Part shown: positions 8,020 through 15,541 of the stretch, piece after piece
Position numbering within the stretch: the stretch's first letter is position 1
How the letters are laid out: each line of letters opens with the position of its first letter
NCBI GenBank assembly: GCA_036375995.1
Contig: DASVBE010000186.1
Coordinates: 1-39,826 of the forward strand
Length of the DNA: 39,826 bases
Origin: DASVBE01 sp036375995
GTDB taxonomy: Bacteria; Actinomycetota; Actinomycetes; Streptosporangiales; Streptosporangiaceae
Direction: 5' to 3'
Made by a program: the position numbers and the translations under genes
The notes under the pieces: model-generated
The model's database searches: none
Seen by the model: only the letters and a program-made list of their open reading frames with translations
Told to the model about the DNA's origin: nothing

Positions 8020-9528
8020 GACGGCAGCCCGGCAGACCGCATGGACCAGGAGTTCCTCGCCTACCCGCTCCGGGAGCTGGCCGCCGCGGCCCTGCAGGCG
8101 GCCCGCGACCGCGGCGCGGGGCACGCCGATTTCCGCGCCGAGCGGATCCGCGGCCAGCAGGTCCGGCTGTCCGACGGGAAGCTGGAGACCCTGGCCGACT
8201 CCGATGACATCGGCCTGGCCGTCCGCGTGGTGGTGGACGGCACCTGGGGGTTCGCCGCAACGGTGGACCTCACCCCGGAAGCGGCGGCGCACGCCGCGGC
8301 CGCCGCGGTGACCGTCGCCCGGACCGCGGCACCGCTGGCTTCCGAGCGGATCGAGCTGGCCGCCGAGCCGGCCTGGGGCGAGGTGACGTGGGTTTCTGAC
8401 TATGCGACCGACCCGTTCGCGGTGCCCACCGCGGACAAGGTGGAGCTGCTCACGGGATGGAGCGCCGGGCTGCTGGCGGCCGCCGGGGTGGACCACGTCG
8501 ACGCGTCGCTGAACCAGGTCAGGGAGTGCAAGTTCTACAGCGACGGGTCGACCACCGCGATACAGCAGCGGGTCCGGGTGCACCCGCAGCTGACCGTGGT
8601 CGCGGTGGAGGCCGGCGGCCGGTTCGAGACCATGCGCACGATCGCCCCGGCGGCGGGCCGGGGCTATGAGTACCTGACCGGGACCGGCTGGGACTTCCCC
8701 GCCGAGCTGGCCGGGCTGCCGGAGCTGCTGGCCGGGAAGCTGGCCGCGCCAAGTGTCCAGGCGGGCCGCTACGACCTGGTCATCGACCCCAGCAACCTGT
8801 TCCTGACCATCCACGAGTCGGTCGGCCACGCCACCGAGCTGGACCGGGCGCTGGGCTACGAGGCGGCCTACGCGGGCACCACGTTCGCCACCGTGGACCA
8901 GCTCGGCCAGCTGCAGTACGGCTCGCCGCTGATGCACGTGACCGGCGACCGGACGGTGCCGCACGGGCTGGCCACGGTCGGCTACGACGACGAGGGCGTC
9001 CGCGGGCAGTCCTGGGACCTGATCACCGGCGGCGTGCTGACCGGCTACCAGCTGGACCGGCGGATGGCCCGGATGGCGGGCCTGCCCCGGTCCAACGGCT
9101 GCGCGTACGCCGATTCGCCGGGCCACATGCCCATCCAGCGGATGGCGAACGTGTCCCTGCAGCCCGCGCCGGACGGCCCTGACGTCGCCGGGCTGATCGC
9201 CGGGGTCACCGATGGCATCTACATCGTCGGGGACAAGAGCTGGTCGATCGACATGCAGCGGTACAACTTCCAGTTCACCGGGCAGCGGTTCTACCGGATT
9301 TCCCGCGGGCGGCTGGCCGGCCAGCTGCGCGACGTGGCCTACCAGGCCACCACCACGGACTTCTGGAACGCGATGGAGGCCGTCGGCGGGCCGCAGACCT
9401 ATTACCTGGGCGGCGCATTCAACTGCGGCAAGGGCCAGCCCGGCCAGGCCGCGCCGGTGAGTCACGGCTGCCCGGCGGTGCTGATGCGGGGCATCTCGGT
9501 CCTCAACACGGTGCAGGAGGGATCATGA
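8017..9528 (+). CDS. tldD: TldD metalloprotease subunit
   Basis: Catalytic subunit of the TldD/TldE (PmbA) heterodimeric zinc peptidase, 503 residues. In E. coli the complex trims unfolded peptides, CcdA and microcin B17 precursors. The HExxxH motif is intact as HESVGH (His266, Glu267, His271). The third metal ligand known from the E. coli protein appears as Cys470 in FNCGKGQPGQ, so the site should be active. The GTG at 8017 follows a -10 box by six bases. The stop overlaps the start of tldE in an ATGA, so the two subunits are probably translated together. No obvious RiPP precursor or modification gene is next door, so the role here may be general peptide or protein turnover. Confidence 0.95.
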   Translation: MDGSPADRMDQEFLAYPLRELAAAALQAARDRGAGHADFRAERIRGQQVRLSDGKLETLADSDDIGLAVRVVVDGTWGFAATVDLTPEAAAHAAAAAVTVARTAAPLASERIELAAEPAWGEVTWVSDYATDPFAVPTADKVELLTGWSAGLLAAAGVDHVDASLNQVRECKFYSDGSTTAIQQRVRVHPQLTVVAVEAGGRFETMRTIAPAAGRGYEYLTGTGWDFPAELAGLPELLAGKLAAPSVQAGRYDLVIDPSNLFLTIHESVGHATELDRALGYEAAYAGTTFATVDQLGQLQYGSPLMHVTGDRTVPHGLATVGYDDEGVRGQSWDLITGGVLTGYQLDRRMARMAGLPRSNGCAYADSPGHMPIQRMANVSLQPAPDGPDVAGLIAGVTDGIYIVGDKSWSIDMQRYNFQFTGQRFYRISRGRLAGQLRDVAYQATTTDFWNAMEAVGGPQTYYLGGAFNCGKGQPGQAAPVSHGCPAVLMRGISVLNTVQEGS

Positions 9529-10934
9529 GCCCGCTGGCCGCCCGCGGCGTCGTGGAGCGGGCGCTGCGGTCCGCGCGGTGCGACGAGTGCGTGGTGATCG
9601 CCGACGAGACCTCGTCCGCCAACCTGCGCTGGGCCGGGAACACGCTGACCACCAACGGAGTGGCCCGGTCCCGGCAGCTGACCGTGGTGGCGATCAGCCG
9701 CGGCCGCGGCGGGCCCGCCGCCGGGGTGGTGTCCCGGGCCGGGGTGCGGGACGAGCAGATCGAGTCGGTAGTGCGCGAGGCGGAGCAGGCCGCGGCGCAG
9801 GGCTCGCCGGCCGAGGACGCGAACCCGCTGATCGCGCCGGACGCCTCGGGTGCGTCCCAGCCGGGCGGCCCCGGCTGGGACGACCCGGTGGAGGGCACGG
9901 GGATCAGCGTGTTCGGGGCCTTCGCCCCGGCGCTCGGTGAGGCGTTCGGCCAGGCCGCGGCGGGCGGGCGGCGGCTGTACGGCTTCGCCGAGCACGTCGT
10001 GACCTCGACGTTCCTGGGCAGCTCGGCCGGGCTGCGGCTGCGGCACGACCAGCCCACCGGCAAAGTGGAGCTCCAGGCCAGGACCGCGGACCTGCGCGAG
10101 TCGGCCTGGGACGGCGCGGCGACCAGGGACTTCTCCGATATCGACGTGGCGGAGATGGAGGCCGGCCTGGCTACGCGGCTGGGCTGGGCGAAGCGCCGGG
10201 TCGACCTCCCGGCCGGCCGGTATGAGACCCTGCTGCCGCCGTCCGCGGTGGCCGACCTGTTCGTGTACCTGTACTGGTCGGCCGGGGCGAAGGACGCCAT
10301 GGATGGGCGGACGGTGTTCAGCCGCCCGGGCGGCGGGACAAGGCTCGGTGACCGGCTGACCGCTCTGCCGCTGGCCCTGAGCAGTGACCCGGGCCTGCCC
10401 GGCCAGGAGTGCGCGCCGTTCGTGATCGCGCACGCGTCCAGCCGGCAGTCCTCGGTGTTCGACAACGGGCTGCCGCTGCGCCGGACCGACTGGATCAGTG
10501 ACGGCCGGCTGGCCGCGCTGACCCAGACCCGGGCCACCGCCCAGGCCGCCGGGCTGCCGGTGACCCCGCCGGTCGGGAACCTGACGATGACCGTGGCGGG
10601 CGCGGACGCGGAACTGCCCGGCATGATCGCCCGGACCGGCCGTGGCCTGCTGCTCACCTGCCTGTGGTACATCCGCGAGGTCGACCCGCAGACGCTGCTG
10701 CTGACCGGCCTCACCAGGGACGGGGTGTACCTGGTGGAGAACGGCGAGGTGACCGCGGCGGTGAACAACTTCCGGTTCAACGAGAGCCCGGTGGCGGTGC
10801 TGGACCGGATCGCCGAGGCCGGCGGCACGTGTGCCACCCTGCCGCGGGAGTGGAGCGACTGGTGGACCCGGGCGCAGATGCCGCCGCTGCGGGTGGACGG
10901 CTTCAACATGTCCTCGGTGAGCCAGGCCAGCTGA
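9525..10934 (+). CDS. tldE: TldE/PmbA subunit, non-catalytic partner of TldD
   Basis: Partner subunit of the TldD/TldE peptidase, 469 residues. It shares the overall PmbA/TldD fold (N-terminal domain, then a C-terminal half with LPPSAVADLFVYLYWSAGA where TldD has its metal helix) but has no HExxxH, as expected for TldE. The conserved late motif GLLLTCLWYIREVDPQTLLL and the C-terminal VDGFNMSSVS are typical of PmbA. It begins inside the last codon of tldD (ATGA overlap), which implies translational coupling and a 1:1 ratio. A short GCCGGC-GGA-GCCGGC hairpin just after the stop may end the transcript. Confidence 0.93.
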   Translation: MSPLAARGVVERALRSARCDECVVIADETSSANLRWAGNTLTTNGVARSRQLTVVAISRGRGGPAAGVVSRAGVRDEQIESVVREAEQAAAQGSPAEDANPLIAPDASGASQPGGPGWDDPVEGTGISVFGAFAPALGEAFGQAAAGGRRLYGFAEHVVTSTFLGSSAGLRLRHDQPTGKVELQARTADLRESAWDGAATRDFSDIDVAEMEAGLATRLGWAKRRVDLPAGRYETLLPPSAVADLFVYLYWSAGAKDAMDGRTVFSRPGGGTRLGDRLTALPLALSSDPGLPGQECAPFVIAHASSRQSSVFDNGLPLRRTDWISDGRLAALTQTRATAQAAGLPVTPPVGNLTMTVAGADAELPGMIARTGRGLLLTCLWYIREVDPQTLLLTGLTRDGVYLVENGEVTAAVNNFRFNESPVAVLDRIAEAGGTCATLPREWSDWWTRAQMPPLRVDGFNMSSVSQAS

Positions 10935-10941
10935 GACCGCG

Positions 10942-10956
10942 GCCGGCGGAGCCGGC
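10942..10956. repeat. GCCGGC-GGA-GCCGGC hairpin after tldE (copy 1 of a dispersed 15-mer)
   Basis: A perfect 6-bp stem with a 3-base loop lies 8 bases after the tldE stop. Identical or reverse-complement copies occur at 22334-22348, 28737-28751, 31783-31797 and 34603-34617, and a one-mismatch copy at 21035-21049; all are in spacers. Here it is followed by CTAGCAC, also seen at the edge of the larger repeats. It may act as a weak terminator or as the footprint of a mobile repeat. Confidence 0.6.
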
Positions 10957-10998
10957 TAGCACTGCGGGGGCCGCTTGGTACCCGCGCAACGGCGGGCT

Positions 10999-11013
10999 TA
11001 CCGTGGAGTGGTG
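10999..11013 (+). promoter_or_regulatory. -10 box and leaderless start of the DUF3099 gene
   Basis: TACCGT (10999-11004) is followed by six bases and GTG at 11011, the same geometry as tldD. No ribosome site is visible. The start at 11011 gives a protein aligned with the DUF3099 family; a TTG at 10975 would add twelve residues upstream of this promoter. Confidence 0.45.
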
Positions 11014-11472
11014 AGACGGCGCAAGACCAGGGTTCAGCTGGTGACCCAGGCACGGCCGCCGCTGTCCGCGGACATTGCCTTCCGCCAGCGGCGGTATCTC
11101 ATCATGATGGCGATCCGCCTGGTGTGCTTCGTGATCGCCGTCGTGCTGTTCACCAACGGCGCCGGCTGGCTCACCGCGATCCCTGCGATAGGCGCGATCG
11201 TCATCCCGTACTTCGCTGTCGTGTTCGCCAACGGCGGCCGGGAGCCCAGCAATGAGCGCGGTTTCCGGGAGTATGAGCCGCGGCTGCCCGATCGCTTCTC
11301 ACCGTCCCCGCAGCGGCAGTACCCGGGTCATGCGGAGCAGGCGAACGGCGGCCCCGGGCCTTGCCAGTCAGGCACCGGACCTAACCGGCCAGATACTGAC
11401 ATGCCGGGCACAAACGTCGCGCCTTCGCCGATGACACAAACACACTATCCGTCACCGCCGGGAAACGGCTGA
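11011..11472 (+). CDS. DUF3099 family membrane protein
   Basis: Small actinobacterial membrane protein of unknown function, 153 residues. The family hallmark is seen near the start: a QLVTQARPPLSADIAFRQRR stretch followed by two transmembrane helices (about 29-48 and 52-73) separated by a short polar turn. The remaining 80 residues are a disordered cytoplasmic tail rich in Pro, Gly and Gln. The start was placed at GTG 11011 from a -10 box six bases upstream. It follows tldE on the same strand by 76 bases but appears to have its own promoter. DUF3099 genes are widespread in Actinomycetota, with no established role known to me. Confidence 0.8.
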   Translation: MRRRKTRVQLVTQARPPLSADIAFRQRRYLIMMAIRLVCFVIAVVLFTNGAGWLTAIPAIGAIVIPYFAVVFANGGREPSNERGFREYEPRLPDRFSPSPQRQYPGHAEQANGGPGPCQSGTGPNRPDTDMPGTNVAPSPMTQTHYPSPPGNG

Positions 11473-11522
11473 TCAGCAAGGATGAGCCAGCGTCCATGAC
11501 GAGAACGACTCGTAATCCGGTC

Positions 11523-11554
11523 TTGACGCGCTAGGGGGGGTTTCGGTGTAACAT
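11523..11554 (+). promoter_or_regulatory. Possible promoter of the 6C-like small RNA
   Basis: A TTGACG (-35-like, 11523-11528) and TAACAT (-10-like, 11549-11554) lie just before the C-loop hairpins. The spacer of 20 bases is longer than ideal and contains a run of seven G, so this is a tentative call. Transcription would start near 11561. Confidence 0.35.
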
Positions 11555-11560
11555 GCTTAT

Positions 11561-11678
11561 CGGTGCTCTGGTCCCCCGCCGGAGTACCAGTGCCGGCGTT
11601 CCGGGCCCCCGTCGGAGCGCCGATGAACGCGACGCCGGGTGGTTTGCCCCCGTAGCCACCCGGCGTCGCTCATCTTTT
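11561..11678 (+). ncRNA. 6C-like small RNA with three C5-loop hairpins and terminator
   Basis: Three successive hairpins each expose a run of five C followed by G in the loop. Hairpin 1 pairs CTGGT with ACCAG around TCCCCCG-type loop sequence (about 11567-11590). Hairpin 2 pairs 11595-11603 with 11613-11621, nine pairs with one G-U, loop GGCCCCCGT. Hairpin 3 pairs 11629-11642 with 11656-11669, a perfect 14-bp stem with loop TTTGCCCCCGTAG, and is followed by TTTT at 11675-11678, a textbook terminator. C-rich loops are the defining trait of the actinobacterial 6C RNA family, thought to base-pair with G-rich ribosome sites. The family typically shows two such loops of six or more C; here there are three with five, so I call it 6C-like. 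Confidence 0.6.
11629..11678 (+). terminator. Rho-independent terminator of the 6C-like RNA
   Basis: Perfect 14-bp stem (11629-11642 with 11656-11669), 13-base loop holding CCCCC, then CTCATCTTTT. It is the strongest U-tailed hairpin in the window and would stop plus-strand transcription well before the PadR gene. Confidence 0.75.
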
Positions 11679-12236
11679 GCCAGGGAAAACTACTGCTGCC
11701 CCGCTGTGATCGGCTGTGCGCGTTCATGCCCGGCGGCTGCCCCATGGCCAGCGTCCCGGCTTGCCTGGCTTGCTGGGGCCGCCTGCGGCGCGCCGGCCAG
11801 AGAGGGACATTCCGCACGCCAGGGCACATGCCCGGCGCTGGCGGCGGCCCTGCCGGGGTCACCGGACGGCGGCGCGGGGGCGGGCCCACGGCACCCCGGC
11901 CGGGCCGTACCGGCGGGATTGCCGCCGGGCGGCGCTGTCCGGAATGCGGGTAACCGAAGGTTGACCGGCGGGGCTATTAACCGCCCGGCACCGGACCGGA
12001 ACCGCTGCCACGGCAATTCGTGGATCTGTGCGGTTATCGGGGACCCGCGGTATGGCGCGGCCGGGGAACCGGCCGTGGTCAGGTTGAGACCTCCGGGGAA
12101 TGCCGCGCTCGCGGCGGCCGGGCATTTTGGCAAATGCCAGTTGGCCGGGCCGGTTCGCGATCTTGACCGGCCGCCGGGAATCGGCCTCGCGGTCCCGGCC
12201 CGATTGACGGGCCGGGAATTCCCGCGCCGGGCCGGC
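11679..12236. other. 558-base stretch with no supportable gene
   Basis: Between the small-RNA terminator and the 3' end of the PadR gene no frame shows a convincing start, ribosome site or recognisable protein. Open frames exist on both strands but read as Pro/Arg/Gly-rich shadows. Base composition is slightly less biased than in the genes. The only structure seen is a short dyad TGGCA-AA-TGCCA near 12128-12139. It may hold old decayed sequence. Confidence 0.5.
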
Positions 12237-12902
12237 TTACTGGCCCTCGGCCGGCGCGCTGGCCTCCGGGTCGTCCGCGGCCAGGATGCGGTACAGCGCC
12301 CGCCGGGAGTCGGTCAGGATCTTGCGCGCCTCGGTCACCTGGGCGTCGGTGCCCGCGCTGAGCACCTGGTGGGCAGCCATCGCCAGCTGGCCGATCAGGG
12401 ACCGCATCTCGATGGCACCGCCGGCCGGGTTGGCCACCGCGTCCCAGGGAGCGTCCAGCTCCTCGGGATGGGTTTCGGCGTAGTGGCGGCCGTCGTCGGT
12501 GAGCTGGTACGCCCGCCGCCCGCCGGCCCCCTCCTCGGCCCGGATCAGGCCCTCGTCCTCGAGCTGCTGCAGGGCCGGGTACACCGACCCCGGGCTGGGC
12601 CGCCAGACCCCGCCGCTGCGCTCGCTGATCTCCTGGATGATCTGGTAGCCGTTCATCGGGCTCTCGGCCAGCAGCGCCAGGGCGGCGGCGCGGACGTCGC
12701 CACGCCGGGCCCGGGTGGGCCGCATGCCCAGCCACCGGGGGTCGCCGTAGCCCGCCCAGCCACCGGGCCCGCGGAACCCGGGTCCGGGGAACGGGCCGCC
12801 CCGGCCCGCACCGCGGCCGTGACCGCCGCGCCTGCCGCCGTGCCGGCGCCAGGGCTCGTCGTCGCCCCTCCGCCGCCAGCCTTCGTCTTCTCGTTCTCGC
12901 AT
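12237..12902 (-). CDS. PadR family transcriptional regulator
   Basis: DNA-binding repressor-type regulator, 221 residues. The first 75 residues are Gly/Arg/Trp-rich and probably disordered. The winged helix follows: RRGDVRAAALALLAESPMNG leads into YQIIQEISERSGGVWRPSPG, the PadR recognition helix and wing signature, then YPALQQLEDEGLI. A C-terminal helical domain of about 90 residues mediates dimerisation in the family. The start at 12902 has AAGGAG eight bases upstream; the ATG-like start at 12947 has none and lies in the operator region. It has its own promoter at 12982-13010 with palindromes after it, consistent with autoregulation. The co-regulated target and the signal are unknown. Confidence 0.88.
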   Translation of the reverse strand: MREREDEGWRRRGDDEPWRRHGGRRGGHGRGAGRGGPFPGPGFRGPGGWAGYGDPRWLGMRPTRARRGDVRAAALALLAESPMNGYQIIQEISERSGGVWRPSPGSVYPALQQLEDEGLIRAEEGAGGRRAYQLTDDGRHYAETHPEELDAPWDAVANPAGGAIEMRSLIGQLAMAAHQVLSAGTDAQVTEARKILTDSRRALYRILAADDPEASAPAEGQ

Positions 12903-12927
12903 TGGCTGTACTCCTTGGTTGGCCGTG

Positions 12928-12970
12928 ATGACGTATGTCATACACAAGTCTCTGATCGTCTTAGACGATC
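12928..12970. promoter_or_regulatory. Two dyad operators upstream of padR
   Basis: ATGAC-GTAT-GTCAT (12928-12941) and GATCGTC-TTA-GACGATC (12954-12970, perfect 7-bp arms) lie between the proposed padR promoter and its ribosome site. Both would be in the 5' leader or just downstream of the transcription start, a classical place for a self-acting repressor to bind. Confidence 0.5.
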
Positions 12971-12981
12971 TGGATAGTTCA

Positions 12982-13010
12982 AAGATATATCGTTAACTTC
13001 AGTCTGGCAA
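12982..13010 (-). promoter_or_regulatory. Probable padR promoter
   Basis: On the minus strand, TTGCCA (13005-13010) is followed by 17 bases and TATCTT (12982-12987), within an AT-rich island. The transcript would start near 12975 and carry both downstream dyads. Confidence 0.5.
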
Positions 13011-13021
13011 GCCCCTGCCGC

Positions 13022-13082
13022 GATCGATGTGACATCGATGGGTCTCATCGATGGGGTTCTGGCCCATCGATGTCACATCGAA
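13022..13082. repeat. Nested ATCGATGT palindromes forming a 19-bp inverted repeat
   Basis: ATCGATGT-G-ACATCGAT (13023-13039) is a perfect 8+1+8 palindrome. A second one, ATCGATGT-C-ACATCGAA (13066-13082), differs at one end base. The two also form an inverted repeat of one another: 19 perfect pairs, 13024-13042 with 13063-13081, around a 20-base spacer that contains a further ATCGAT (13047-13052). The element lies 84 bases after the C39 peptidase stop and 120 bases before the padR start. It can be read as twin operators or as a large hairpin ending the peptidase transcript. Confidence 0.7.
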
Positions 13083-13165
13083 GGGCTGCCGAGGGGGTGC
13101 GTGCGCCAGCCGGCGCCGGGCGGGCCGGGGCTGGCCTGCGTGGCCAGCCCGCGGCGGCGGCGGCC

Positions 13166-13825
13166 TCAACCCGGCGGCGGAGCCCCGCCTGGCGCGGGCC
13201 CGGCCCCGGCCGGGGCGATCACGATGCCGCGGCCAGCGTAGAACCTGGCGAAGTCGGTCAGGGCGATCCGGGCGGCGTGCTGGCTGATACCCGGCAGGCC
13301 GGACGGGTTGTTGAGGATCAGCTGGCCGCCGTGCCGGCCGGTGACCAGGACAAGGTGACCGCCGCGGTCCGGCGGGACGCGGTCCGGCCAGCGCACCCAC
13401 GGATGCACCGAGGCGATCACCACGGCACCGCCGGCCAGCCGGCCGGCCAGGCCGTCTACGGTCAGCTCCGCGGTGACCTCCGCGGCGATGCCGTAGTCGG
13501 CCCTGACCCAGTCCGCGAACGGCCGGTAGATCAGGCCGTGCACCCGGCTGGTGCCCGGGATCGGCACGAACGCCCGCCAGTCCAGGGCCCGCTCGACCAG
13601 CCGCATGGTCGGCGGTACTGGCTCACCCCGGGCGGCCAGGATCATCTTCAGGCACGCCAGGCCGCAGGTCTTGACGGCCCAGTAGGCGTACTCGGCCGGG
13701 CTGGCCGCCCCGGAGCAGTGCCATCGCGGGTCCTGCTCGGCGGTCAGCGAACCGTCGAGGAACGACGGCACCAGCTCGGGCGATTCCCACTGCGAGTAGA
13801 ACGGGTACCCGGCCGGCCGGGTCAC
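13166..13825 (-). CDS. C39-like cysteine peptidase family protein
   Basis: Papain-fold protein of 219 residues in the peptidase C39-like group. The catalytic Cys54 lies in KTCGLACLKMIL and the His157 in GGHLVLVTG. The third position, usually Asp, appears as Asn173 in LILNNPSG, as in many members of this group. No signal peptide or transmembrane helix is seen, so it is predicted cytoplasmic. The GTG start at 13825 overlaps the stop of the upstream gene in a GTGA, so the two are probably co-translated; an apparent extension to 14020 is just the other gene read out of frame. The substrate is unknown. Members often sit beside small hypothetical genes, as here. Confidence 0.75.
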   Translation of the reverse strand: MTRPAGYPFYSQWESPELVPSFLDGSLTAEQDPRWHCSGAASPAEYAYWAVKTCGLACLKMILAARGEPVPPTMRLVERALDWRAFVPIPGTSRVHGLIYRPFADWVRADYGIAAEVTAELTVDGLAGRLAGGAVVIASVHPWVRWPDRVPPDRGGHLVLVTGRHGGQLILNNPSGLPGISQHAARIALTDFARFYAGRGIVIAPAGAGPAPGGAPPPG

Positions 13826-14280
13826 CGGCTCACCCAGGCCCGGGCCTGGTCCACCGCCTCCGGCGGGTCGCAGGCCAGCCAGGGCGGCGGCTCTCCGTCG
13901 TCCCGCGGCCAGCCCAGCCGGACCGGGCGGAGGGCCCCGAACAGCCCGCGCAGCGAATGGCCCCCGCAGTGATCGGGGCCCGCCCGCAGCGGACCGTATG
14001 GCCAGCAGCTGATCAGCCACTGTGGCCGCCCGCCGTCATCCTCCAGGACCGCGCCGGCCGCCGCTCCCCCGCGGACCGCGCCGGCCAGCCGCGCGGCGCG
14101 GCCGCCCGCGAGCACCACCGCGGCCGTCCCGGCATCGGGATCCGGGCCGCTCCGCGGCGCCGTCGGGGCTTCAGGAAGATCGGCGATGCCCCAACCATAC
14201 GGGCGCCGCCCTCGCCCGCCCGGCCCCGGCCTGCTGCACGACCCTGGCCGCAGGCCATTAGCGGGCGGCTTGGTAACCAT
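13822..14280 (-). CDS. Hypothetical protein, coupled to the C39-like peptidase
   Basis: Unrecognised protein of 152 residues. After about 40 Pro/Gly/Arg-rich residues comes a denser part with a hydrophobic AAVVLAGGRAARLAGAV stretch, then QWLISCWPYGP, DHCGGHSLRGL and WLACDPPEAVDQARAW, which holds three Cys, one His and several Trp. No known domain was identified. The only ATG in frame is at 14280, with a weak ribosome site (AGGGC) and a TATAGC box some 20 bases upstream. Its stop overlaps the peptidase start (GTGA). This tight coupling suggests a common function, such as substrate, inhibitor or adaptor for the peptidase, but that is inference. The true start could be further in. Confidence 0.5.
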   Translation of the reverse strand: MVTKPPANGLRPGSCSRPGPGGRGRRPYGWGIADLPEAPTAPRSGPDPDAGTAAVVLAGGRAARLAGAVRGGAAAGAVLEDDGGRPQWLISCWPYGPLRAGPDHCGGHSLRGLFGALRPVRLGWPRDDGEPPPWLACDPPEAVDQARAWVSR

Positions 14281-14545
14281 TTGCCAAGCCCTGCCCGGCT
14301 ATATCGACCCGCTCACCAACCCGGACATCACGGGGTTCCCTTCGGCCTTCCAGCTCACGCCAGACCACTCCACATCGCCGGGCAGCTCGGTGACGCTGAT
14401 GTTCTCCGGGATGGTCACGGTCTCCCAGGCACCGGCCAGTTTGACGGTGCAGTGCATCGACGACACCGGCGTCCACGCGCAGCCCGTGACCCTGAGGGCC
14501 ACTCCCACCTGGTGGGTGGCGAAGATAACGACGGGCTAGGCCGGC
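14281..14545. other. Spacer with two mirror-image open frames of unclear status
   Basis: Downstream of moaA a plus-strand frame (to 14539) and a minus-strand frame (GTG 14508 to 14299, 69 residues) both read like ordinary protein. Their third codon positions coincide, so the usual GC bias cannot tell them apart. The minus frame contains four Trp and VTIPENISVTELPGDVEW; the plus frame reads like a Ser/Thr-rich beta protein. Neither has a ribosome site. At most one is real; I cannot decide which. Confidence 0.3.
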
Positions 14546-15541
14546 CTAGCCGCCGATCGCGGACATCGGCCGGTCCGGCTGCAGGAACCCGGGGTCGTCG
14601 ATGCCGTGCCCGGGCAGCTTCCGGGCAACCGCCCGCATCCAGCGGGCGGCCAGGTCCGCATCGGACGCCCCGGACCGCATCGCGTCGCGCAGGTCGCTCT
14701 CCTCGCGCGCGAACAGGCAGTTGCGAACCTGGCCGTCCGCGGTCAGCCGGACCCGGTCGCAGGCCCCGCAGAACGGCCGCGTCACCGACGCGATTACCCC
14801 GACGGTGGCCGGGCCACCGTCCACCAGGAAGACCTCGGCTGGCGCCGCCCCGCGCGCCTGCGGCTCCCCCGGCTCCAGCCGGAACTCCCGCTCGAGCAGA
14901 GCCAGGATCTCCGCCGCGGTCACCATGTCCGTCCGCGCCCAGCCGTGCTGCGCGTCCAGCGGCATCTGCTCGATGAACCGCAGCTGGTATCCGTGGTCCA
15001 GGCAGTACCGGAGCAGCCCGGCCGCCTCACCGTCGTTCACGCCGCGCATCAGCACCGCGTTGACCTTGACCGGCACCAGCCCGGCCGACTCCGCCGCGGA
15101 CAGCCCGGCCAGCACGTCGGCCAGCCGGTCCCGCCGGGCCAGCCGCGTGAAGACCTCCGGGTCCAGGGTGTCCAGCGACACGTTGATCCGGTCCAGGCCC
15201 GCCTCGCGCAGCGCCACGGCAGACCGGGCCAGCCCGATCCCGTTGGTGGTCATCGAGGTCTCCGGGCGCGGCGTCAGCGCGGCCGTGGCGGCCACGATGC
15301 CGGTCAGGCCGCGCCGCAGCAGCGGCTCGCCGCCGGTGAACCTGACCTCGGTGATGCCGAGCCGCTCCACCCCGACCCGGATCAGCCGGACAACCTCGTC
15401 GTCGGTGAGCAGTTCCGGCTTCGGCAGCCAGTCCAGCCCCTCGGGCGGCATGCAGTAGCTGCACCGCAGGTTGCACCGGTCGGTCAGCGACACCCGCAGA
15501 TCGGTCGCCACCCGGCCGTGCGAGTCGGCCAGCACAGCCAC
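14546..15541 (-). CDS. moaA: GTP 3',8-cyclase MoaA (molybdenum cofactor)
   Basis: Radical SAM enzyme that converts GTP to 3',8-cyclo-GTP in the first step of molybdopterin synthesis; about 331 residues. The N-terminal CxxxCxxC is intact in RCNLRCSYC and is preceded by GRVATDLRVSLTD. The FTGGEPLLR and TTNGIGL motifs follow. The second cluster is seen in the C-terminal CGACDRVRLTADG and NCLF, and the protein ends in the family Gly-Gly (MSAIGG). GTG 15541 was preferred because AAGGGGG lies seven bases upstream and a TAGGGT -10 box at 15589-15594 would start the transcript near 15582; a GTG at 15586 is possible. It diverges from the FAD oxidoreductase. Molybdopterin synthesis fits with the nearby selA-selB and fdhD remnant, since Sec-containing formate dehydrogenases need all of these. 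Confidence 0.93.
   Translation of the reverse strand: MAVLADSHGRVATDLRVSLTDRCNLRCSYCMPPEGLDWLPKPELLTDDEVVRLIRVGVERLGITEVRFTGGEPLLRRGLTGIVAATAALTPRPETSMTTNGIGLARSAVALREAGLDRINVSLDTLDPEVFTRLARRDRLADVLAGLSAAESAGLVPVKVNAVLMRGVNDGEAAGLLRYCLDHGYQLRFIEQMPLDAQHGWARTDMVTAAEILALLEREFRLEPGEPQARGAAPAEVFLVDGGPATVGVIASVTRPFCGACDRVRLTADGQVRNCLFAREESDLRDAMRSGASDADLAARWMRAVARKLPGHGIDDPGFLQPDRPMSAIGG

Noticed and set aside
7681..9465. 594-residue minus-strand frame opposite tldD
   Set aside because: The plus strand carries TldD with an intact HExxxH; the minus frame has no recognisable feature.
11553..12977. 474-residue plus-strand frame over the 6C-like RNA and the padR gene
   Set aside because: It spans a strong terminator and is antisense to a clear PadR protein.
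13022..13082. CRISPR-like array at the ATCGATGT repeats
   Set aside because: Only two or three short palindromic units in mirror orientation, with no regular spacers and no cas genes.
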